From JBOGHU01 sp050742255 (lineage in GTDB: Bacteria; Actinomycetota; Acidimicrobiia; Acidimicrobiales; CADCSY01), in NCBI GenBank assembly GCA_050742255.1, contig JBOGHU010000078.1:1-10394 (forward strand): a stretch of 10,394 nucleotides of DNA, given 5' to 3'. Positions 6,069 through 10,394 of the stretch are shown here, in pieces; position 1 is the stretch's first letter; every line of letters begins with the position of its first letter. A program made the translations under genes and the position numbers. The notes under the pieces are model-generated. The model saw nothing but the letters and a program-made list of their open reading frames with translations, was not told where the DNA came from and did not search any database.

Positions 6069-6833
6069 ATGCCCCCCTCGCCCTGGCCCTACCTCGACCA
6101 CCCCGGCGTCCTGGCCTTCGCCCACCGCGGGGGGGCCGGTGAGCGGCCGGAGAACACCCTTGCCGCCTTCGAACACGCCGTGCGCCTCGGGTACCGCCAC
6201 GTCGAGACCGATGTCCGGGTCACCGCCGACGGCGTGCTGGTCGCCTTTCACGACGAGACCCTCGACCGGGTCACCGACCACGGCGGTCTGGTCCGGGAGC
6301 TGCCCTGGTCGACGGTGCGCCACGCCCGGGTGGCCGGCACCGAGCCGCCCCTCCTGCTGGAGGACCTGCTGGGCGCCTGGCCCGATCTGAGGGTGAACGT
6401 CGACGCCAAGGACGACGCCGCGGTCGAGCCCCTGGCTGCGGTCGTGCGCCGCACCGCCAGCCTCGACCGGGTGGGGGTGGGCGGCTTCTCGGGCCGTCGC
6501 CTGCGCCGGCTGCGCCGCCTCCTCGGGCCCCGCCTGTGCGCCGCCCTCGGGCCGCTGGGCGTGGCCCGGCTGCGGGCTGCCAGCGTCGTCGGCATCCCCA
6601 CGGGCCGCCTGGCCGCCGCCTGCGTCCAGGTGCCGGTCCGGACCCGCCGGGTCCCCCTCGTCGACGGCCGCTTCGTCGCCGCCGCCCACCGACGCGGCCT
6701 GCAGGTCCACGTGTGGACCGTGGACGACCCCACCGAGATGGCCCGCCTCCTCGACCTCGGCGTGGACGGGCTCATGACCGACCGCCCGTCGGTGCTGAAG
6801 GGCGTCCTCGAGGCGCGTGGCGACTGGGCCTGA
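6069..6833 (+). CDS. Glycerophosphodiester phosphodiesterase (GDPD)
   Basis: GDPD enzymes hydrolyse glycerophosphodiesters to sn-glycerol 3-phosphate and an alcohol. The 254-residue protein is one PI-PLC-like TIM barrel of normal bacterial length. Seen: AHRGGAGERPENTLAAF (18-34) with His19, Arg20 and Glu28; HVETDVRVTADG (44-55) with metal-binding Glu46 and Asp48; AFHDETLDR (59-67) with the second catalytic His61; VNVDAK (109-114); and the C-terminal HVWTVDDP plus GVDGLMTDRP. In the NVDAK motif an Asp replaces the more common Glu. No signal peptide or membrane segment is visible, so the enzyme is probably cytoplasmic. ATG 6069 is the first sensible start in frame and lacks an SD. It is transcribed away from the aldehyde dehydrogenase gene (64-bp shared upstream region) and converges on the cupin gene with a 29-bp gap holding no clear terminator hairpin. 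Confidence 0.9.
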   Translation: MPPSPWPYLDHPGVLAFAHRGGAGERPENTLAAFEHAVRLGYRHVETDVRVTADGVLVAFHDETLDRVTDHGGLVRELPWSTVRHARVAGTEPPLLLEDLLGAWPDLRVNVDAKDDAAVEPLAAVVRRTASLDRVGVGGFSGRRLRRLRRLLGPRLCAALGPLGVARLRAASVVGIPTGRLAAACVQVPVRTRRVPLVDGRFVAAAHRRGLQVHVWTVDDPTEMARLLDLGVDGLMTDRPSVLKGVLEARGDWA

Positions 6834-6862
6834 GCGGCGGGCTCGTCGGCTCCCTAACCAGG

Positions 6863-7189
6863 TCAGCGGGCCGCCTCCAAGCACTCCACCCCCTCGGGGC
6901 CGACCGTGGCGGCGTGCTCGGTCCCTGCCTCGATCTCCAGCCGGTCTCCCGGCCCCAGGGCGAGGTCTGCCTCGGGGGTGTGGAACACGATGCTCCCCGC
7001 CACGCAGTAGAGGACCTTGCGGTAGCGGTGGGCGTGGGTGCCGTAGCGATCGCCCGGCCCGTTGGCCCAGCCCCGTGCCGCCAGCCCCTCGTGTGCCAAC
7101 CTGGCCTCCAGCTCCGCCCGGGTGGGCAGCGCCCCCTCGGCGGCGATCATCCGTGCTCCCACGACCCTCCTCTCTCCGTCCACGCCCAT
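6863..7189 (-). CDS. Small single-domain cupin protein
   Basis: The protein is about 108 residues with one cupin barrel. The first cupin motif is represented by DRYGTHAHRYRKVLYCVAGSI (landmark residues: His-x-His followed by Tyr-x-Lys), and the second by GPGDRLEIEAGTEHAATVGPEGVECLEA. Three His in the GTHAH and TEHA segments are the likely metal ligands. Such stand-alone cupins range from isomerases to metal-dependent binding proteins, and the function cannot be named. The start is uncertain. The frame opens at ATG 7222 with no SD. ATG 7189 has a weak GGTGG. GTG 7162 directly follows GAGAGGAGG with only 3 nt spacing, and ATG 7150 follows GGGAG. Family resemblance begins near RVVGARMI, so a start at 7189 or slightly downstream is most likely. 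It diverges from the PEP-synthase-like gene. Confidence 0.75.
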   Translation of the reverse strand: MGVDGERRVVGARMIAAEGALPTRAELEARLAHEGLAARGWANGPGDRYGTHAHRYRKVLYCVAGSIVFHTPEADLALGPGDRLEIEAGTEHAATVGPEGVECLEAAR

Positions 7190-7224
7190 GCCAGGCCACC
7201 GGGGCGGTTGTTGCAAATCCATGT

Positions 7225-7236
7225 CGGGTTAACCCG
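7225..7236. promoter_or_regulatory. Perfect 12-bp palindrome, possible operator
   Basis: CGGGTTAACCCG is a perfect inverted repeat with an AT core, in the divergent region between the cupin gene and the PEP-synthase-like gene. Its surroundings (about 7208-7250) are visibly richer in A/T than the rest of the window, as expected of a promoter region. It could bind a dimeric regulator of either gene. No adjacent regulator gene is present to support this. Confidence 0.4.
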
Positions 7237-7301
7237 GCGGAAACAATCGGGGTTCCACAGGTGTCGTTAGGGACAACTACGGGAGCACACGGGAGGGCGC
7301 C

Positions 7302-9419
7302 GTGGTCGAGCCCACGTCACCACTGGAGGACCAGCAGCGGAGGCTGACCCGGACCGAGCGGCCCCACGACCTCTCCGCCCCGCCCCACCCGACGGTCCTC
7401 GACCTCGACGACCCCCGGGCCCGAGACGCCGCCCTCACCGGAGCCAAGGCGGCGGCCCTGGCGACCGCCGCCCATCTGGGACTGCCGGTGGTGCCGGGGC
7501 TGGTCATAACCACGACAGCCCTGGCCCGGGCGCCCTGGGACGCCCGCCACAGCCCCGGACCGGATCTGGCCGGGCCCCTCCGCGCCGCCTGGTGGCGGCT
7601 CTCGGGCGGGGGCACCAGGCCGCTGGCGGTCCGGTCGTCGTCCACGGTGGAGGACTCCGCCACCTCCTCCATGGCGGGGGTGTTCACGTCGGTCCTCGAC
7701 GTGGCCGGCTGGGACCCGCTCCGCCAGGCCGTGGCCATGGTGCTGCGGTCGGCCGACGACCACCCCATGGCGGTCCTGCTCCAGCCCATGCTCGACGCCG
7801 CCGTGGGCGGCGTGCTGTTCGGCGTCGACCCGATCACCGGTCAGGACGACCGCCTGGTGGTGGAGTCGGTCCCTGGCGGGCCGTCGTCGCTGGTGAGCGG
7901 GCTGGTCGCCGGTACCCGCCACGTGCTGACCCGCCGCGGACGGCTCCTCGAGGCCGACCGGGATGGTGGGCCGGCCCGCCTGGGCCACCGCCACCGCCTG
8001 GCCCTGGCCAACCTGGCCACCGCCACCGCCGCCGCCTTCGGCGGCCCCCAGGACGTCGAGTGGGCCTTCGACGGCGGGGGCCGGGTGTGGCTGCTGCAGA
8101 GCCGGCCCGTCACCGCCACCGGGGGGACGGCTTCAGGACCGGTCCTGGGCCCCGGCCCGGTGGCCGAGACCCTCCCCCACCCCCTGGCCCCCCTCGAGAC
8201 CGACCTGTGGGTGGAACCGCTGCGGGCCGGCGTGGTGGAGGCCCTGCGGGTGGTAGGAGCCACGCCCCGCCGGGCCCTGGCCGCCTCGCCGGTCGTGGCC
8301 GTGGTGGGAGGGCGGGTGGCCGCCGACCTCGAGCTCCTCGGCGCCTCCCCCTCGGCGCCCCGCCTCTGGCACCGGCTCGACCCCCGCCCCCCCGCCCGCC
8401 GGCTGGGTGCGGCGTGGCGGGTGGGCCGGCTGCGGCGGGCCATCCCCCTGCTCGCCGCCGACGTGATCGCCACCGTCGACGCCGAGCTGGCGGCCGTGCC
8501 ACCCCTCGCCGGGCTCGACGAGGGCCAGCTCCTCGCCCTCCTCGACCGGTGCCGCCTGACGCTGCGCTCGGTCCACGGCCACGAGGTCCTGGCCGGCGTG
8601 GTCGCCGTCGGCGACGACGGGCCCGGGACCACCGCGGCTGCGCTGGCCCTAGGCGCGGTGGCGGCGGGGCGGGCCGGCGGGCTCGACGACGACGCCCTGG
8701 TGGCCGAGGCGCCCGTGGTGCTGGCCCTGATCACCCCCGCCGTGGGCAGGCGGCCGGCCCTTCCCCCCGTGGGCGAGGTCCCCCGGGCCTCGGCCACCCT
8801 CGACCAGCTGCCCCCACGGGAGGCGCTCCGGCTGCGGGCCCGCTGGCTCCAGGAGCTGTCGGCCCGGGCCGCCGCCGAGCTGGGCCGGCGGCTGCACCGC
8901 GGCCGGCGCCTGGAGGCGCCCGAGCTGGTGCGCTGGCTCCAGCTCGACGAGCTGGCCGCCGTCGCCACCGGCGCCGTCACCGCCCCCCACGACCTGGCCG
9001 GCCGGGCCGCGACGGCTCCCGGCCCCCCGCTGCCGAACGCGTTCCGCCTCACCCCCGACGGGGACGTGGTGGCCGAGCGCCCCCGGCGGGGCCGCCGCCT
9101 GGAGGGCCGCGGTGCCGGAGGGGGCCGAGGCATGGGCCCGGTGCGCGGCGCCGACTCGGCTGTCCCCTCCCCCGGCTCGGTGCTGGTGGTGCCCAGCCTC
9201 GAGCCGGGGCTGGCGGCGGTGCTGCCGGGATTGGGCGGGTTGGTGGCCGAGACCGGCAGCGTCCTGTCCCACCTGGCCATCCTGGCTCGGGAGCTGGGCG
9301 TCCCCACCGTGGTCGGCGTCGCCGACGCCCGGCGCCGGTTCCCACCCGGGACCAGGGTCGTGGTGGACGGCATCACCGGCGAGGTGGCCCGGGTCGGTGG
9401 CGACGGAGGGGCCCGGTGA
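7302..9419 (+). CDS. PEP-synthase/rifampin-phosphotransferase-like dikinase (ATP-grasp plus swivelling His domain)
   Basis: The 705-residue protein has an N-terminal PPDK-type ATP-grasp domain (about 31-275). LTGAKAAAL carries Lys49, LAVRSSSTVEDSATSSMAG (109-125) carries Arg111, and GGVLFGVDPITG (169-180) and DVEWAF...VWLLQSRPVTA (251-272) complete it. A middle region (about 276-615) is Ala/Leu/Arg-rich and unrecognised. A C-terminal PEP-utiliser His domain (about 618-700) has GSVLSHLAILARELGVPTVVG with His657 as phosphoryl carrier (residue 657 from GTG 7302). The PEP-binding TIM barrel is missing. This order matches rifampin phosphotransferases, which are longer (about 860 residues); here the middle region is shorter. 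Such enzymes split ATP and move the beta phosphate through the His to a substrate held by the middle domain. That substrate is unknown here and need not be rifampin. SD GGAGG lies 5 nt before GTG 7302. Confidence 0.85.
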   Translation: MVEPTSPLEDQQRRLTRTERPHDLSAPPHPTVLDLDDPRARDAALTGAKAAALATAAHLGLPVVPGLVITTTALARAPWDARHSPGPDLAGPLRAAWWRLSGGGTRPLAVRSSSTVEDSATSSMAGVFTSVLDVAGWDPLRQAVAMVLRSADDHPMAVLLQPMLDAAVGGVLFGVDPITGQDDRLVVESVPGGPSSLVSGLVAGTRHVLTRRGRLLEADRDGGPARLGHRHRLALANLATATAAAFGGPQDVEWAFDGGGRVWLLQSRPVTATGGTASGPVLGPGPVAETLPHPLAPLETDLWVEPLRAGVVEALRVVGATPRRALAASPVVAVVGGRVAADLELLGASPSAPRLWHRLDPRPPARRLGAAWRVGRLRRAIPLLAADVIATVDAELAAVPPLAGLDEGQLLALLDRCRLTLRSVHGHEVLAGVVAVGDDGPGTTAAALALGAVAAGRAGGLDDDALVAEAPVVLALITPAVGRRPALPPVGEVPRASATLDQLPPREALRLRARWLQELSARAAAELGRRLHRGRRLEAPELVRWLQLDELAAVATGAVTAPHDLAGRAATAPGPPLPNAFRLTPDGDVVAERPRRGRRLEGRGAGGGRGMGPVRGADSAVPSPGSVLVVPSLEPGLAAVLPGLGGLVAETGSVLSHLAILARELGVPTVVGVADARRRFPPGTRVVVDGITGEVARVGGDGGAR
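9405..9410 (+). promoter_or_regulatory. Shine-Dalgarno site inside the end of the dikinase gene
   Basis: GGAGGG lies 5 nt before GTG 9416, which overlaps the preceding TGA stop as GTGA. This decides the start of the membrane protein and indicates translational coupling. Confidence 0.7.
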
Positions 9420-10372
9420 GCGTGCGCCGGCTGGGCCAACTGCTCACCGTGGTGGTGCTGGTGACGTCGGCCACCTACGTGCTGGTCTACCTGTACCGCT
9501 GGGAGTGGAACCGCGCCCTCGTCGCCGGGGTCTTCTTCCTCGCCGCCGAGGTCGCCGTGGTCGCCGGTACCGTCCTCCGGCGGCTGCGGGCCATCGAGGC
9601 CCGCCTCGATGGGCTGGCGCACCGCTCGCCCCTGCCCCCCGACCCCGAACCGCCGCCGCTGCACCGCATCCAGGAGTCCGCCCCCGGCCCCTCCCGGCCG
9701 TTCGCCTGGCTGGACCCCACCCGGACGCACGTGTTCGTGCCGGTCCTGCTGGGCGCCGGCGCCATGCTCTCGGTGCTGGCCCACGGCGTGGAACGGCTCG
9801 CCGGCGCCACCGCCGTGCCGGCCCTGGAGCGCCGCCTGGCCCGCCGCCTGGCTCCCCTCGCCCTGCCCGGGGTGGGACTGGTCCCCGCCGGTGCGGTCGG
9901 GGAGACCCACACCCCGGTGGCAGCGGTCCCGGCCTCCACGCCGTCGGGCGGGCTGGCCGGCCTCGCCCTCCGGGTGGTCGCGGTGGTCGTGGCCGTGGCG
10001 GGGGTCACGACCGGCGTCGACACCCTCGCCGACGCCACCCAGAACCGCCCCGACGCCCCCGCCGCCGGACTGGCGACCGAGCTCACCCTGGCCGTGTCGC
10101 ACCGCCAGGGTGGAGGCGCCACCCTGCAGACCGCCGAGGGCCTGTGGGTGGCCTGCCGCCCCACCCTCGGGAGGCGGGCCTCGGCCCGGGAGCTCACCGA
10201 ACTCGGCGGTGGTCGGGTGTCGCTGCTGATCGAGCCGGCTCTGGGCGAGCACGCCCGGCGCCGCTTCCAGGGCTGCCTCGAGGACGCCACCTTCGACCGG
10301 GTGCGGGCCGAGGTGGTGGGGCTGGCCACCGTGCCCGCCGCCCGGGCCCCCGCCGGGGCCCCCGCCGGGTGA
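9416..10372 (+). CDS. Four-helix membrane protein of unknown function
   Basis: I do not recognise a family for this 318-residue protein. Four hydrophobic segments are visible at about 7-27, 36-54, 104-123 and 179-205. A positively charged stretch (RRLRAIEARLDGLAHR, 55-70) and a Pro-rich linker (72-96) follow the second helix, and a basic segment (139-145) follows the third; both are likely cytoplasmic. After the fourth helix comes a C-terminal domain of about 110 residues with ELTLAVSHR, WVACRPTL, GGRVSLLIEPALGEHARRRFQGCLED, and a Pro/Ala-rich tail. With both termini on the same side, this domain would also be cytoplasmic if the N-terminus is inside. Cys247 and Cys287 are the only cysteines and could pair. 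The GTG overlaps the stop of the dikinase gene by 4 bp, so the two products are made together and may work together. The downstream 22 bp hold nothing recognisable. Confidence 0.8.
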   Translation: MSVRRLGQLLTVVVLVTSATYVLVYLYRWEWNRALVAGVFFLAAEVAVVAGTVLRRLRAIEARLDGLAHRSPLPPDPEPPPLHRIQESAPGPSRPFAWLDPTRTHVFVPVLLGAGAMLSVLAHGVERLAGATAVPALERRLARRLAPLALPGVGLVPAGAVGETHTPVAAVPASTPSGGLAGLALRVVAVVVAVAGVTTGVDTLADATQNRPDAPAAGLATELTLAVSHRQGGGATLQTAEGLWVACRPTLGRRASARELTELGGGRVSLLIEPALGEHARRRFQGCLEDATFDRVRAEVVGLATVPAARAPAGAPAG

Positions 10373-10394
10373 GCGGTACCGGGGAGCTCAGGGC

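Noticed and set aside
6834..6862. Bidirectional terminator between the converging GDPD and cupin genes
   Set aside because: The 29-bp gap shows no convincing stem with a T-tract on either strand.
7592..9415. Upstream extension of the membrane-protein frame inside the dikinase gene
   Set aside because: The extension is a Pro/Arg/Gly-rich shadow of the dikinase; GTG 9416 with its own SD is the sensible start.
7841..10252. 803-residue minus-strand open frame opposite the dikinase and membrane protein
   Set aside because: Long antisense frames are expected at this G+C content. Its product has no recognisable domain and lies over a protein with clear ATP-grasp and His-domain motifs.
1..10394. 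CRISPR array, tRNA or rRNA genes
   Set aside because: No regularly spaced repeats, cloverleaf-like sequence or conserved rRNA segments were found by eye on either strand.

Overview
The window is about 74% G+C with strong G/C third-position bias. That points to a high-GC actinobacterium. The gene content and protein style would fit an Acidimicrobiia-like lineage, but this is inference and no marker gene is present to fix the taxonomy. Genes are tightly packed and most starts have a good Shine-Dalgarno (SD) sequence. No tRNA, rRNA or CRISPR array was seen, and no gene-free stretch exceeds 300 bases.

Left part (1-3114, minus strand). Four genes run right to left: a SirB1-type transglutaminase-like protein, a long ArsM-type (arsenite/metalloid) SAM methyltransferase, a small VOC (glyoxalase-fold) protein, and the N-terminal 214 residues of a pyruvate kinase cut by the window edge. 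Gaps are 67, 47 and 24 bp, so they could be one transcript.

Mobile element (about 3138-4569, plus strand). An IS110-family insertion sequence carries a full-length transposase frame that is broken by a single in-frame amber codon and lacks its own stop at the 3' end. It has about 245 bp of 5' non-coding DNA with clear hairpin potential, the place where IS110 elements encode their bridge RNA. A 7-bp direct repeat ending in CT brackets the element. Removing it would put the aldehyde dehydrogenase gene about 45 bp upstream of sirB1 on the same strand, so the element probably landed inside a minus-strand gene cluster.

Middle (4583-7189). An NAD(P)-dependent aldehyde dehydrogenase (minus) diverges from a glycerophosphodiester phosphodiesterase (plus, probably leaderless), which converges on a small cupin gene (minus).

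Right part (7302-10372, plus strand). A PEP-synthase/rifampin-phosphotransferase-like protein (ATP-grasp, unknown middle region, C-terminal swivelling His domain, no TIM barrel) overlaps by 4 bp a four-helix membrane protein of unknown function. This translationally coupled pair is the best candidate here for an undescribed system. Several enzymes handle three-carbon or phosphoryl chemistry (pyruvate kinase, aldehyde dehydrogenase, phosphodiesterase, PEP-synthase-like), but a shared pathway is not demonstrated.
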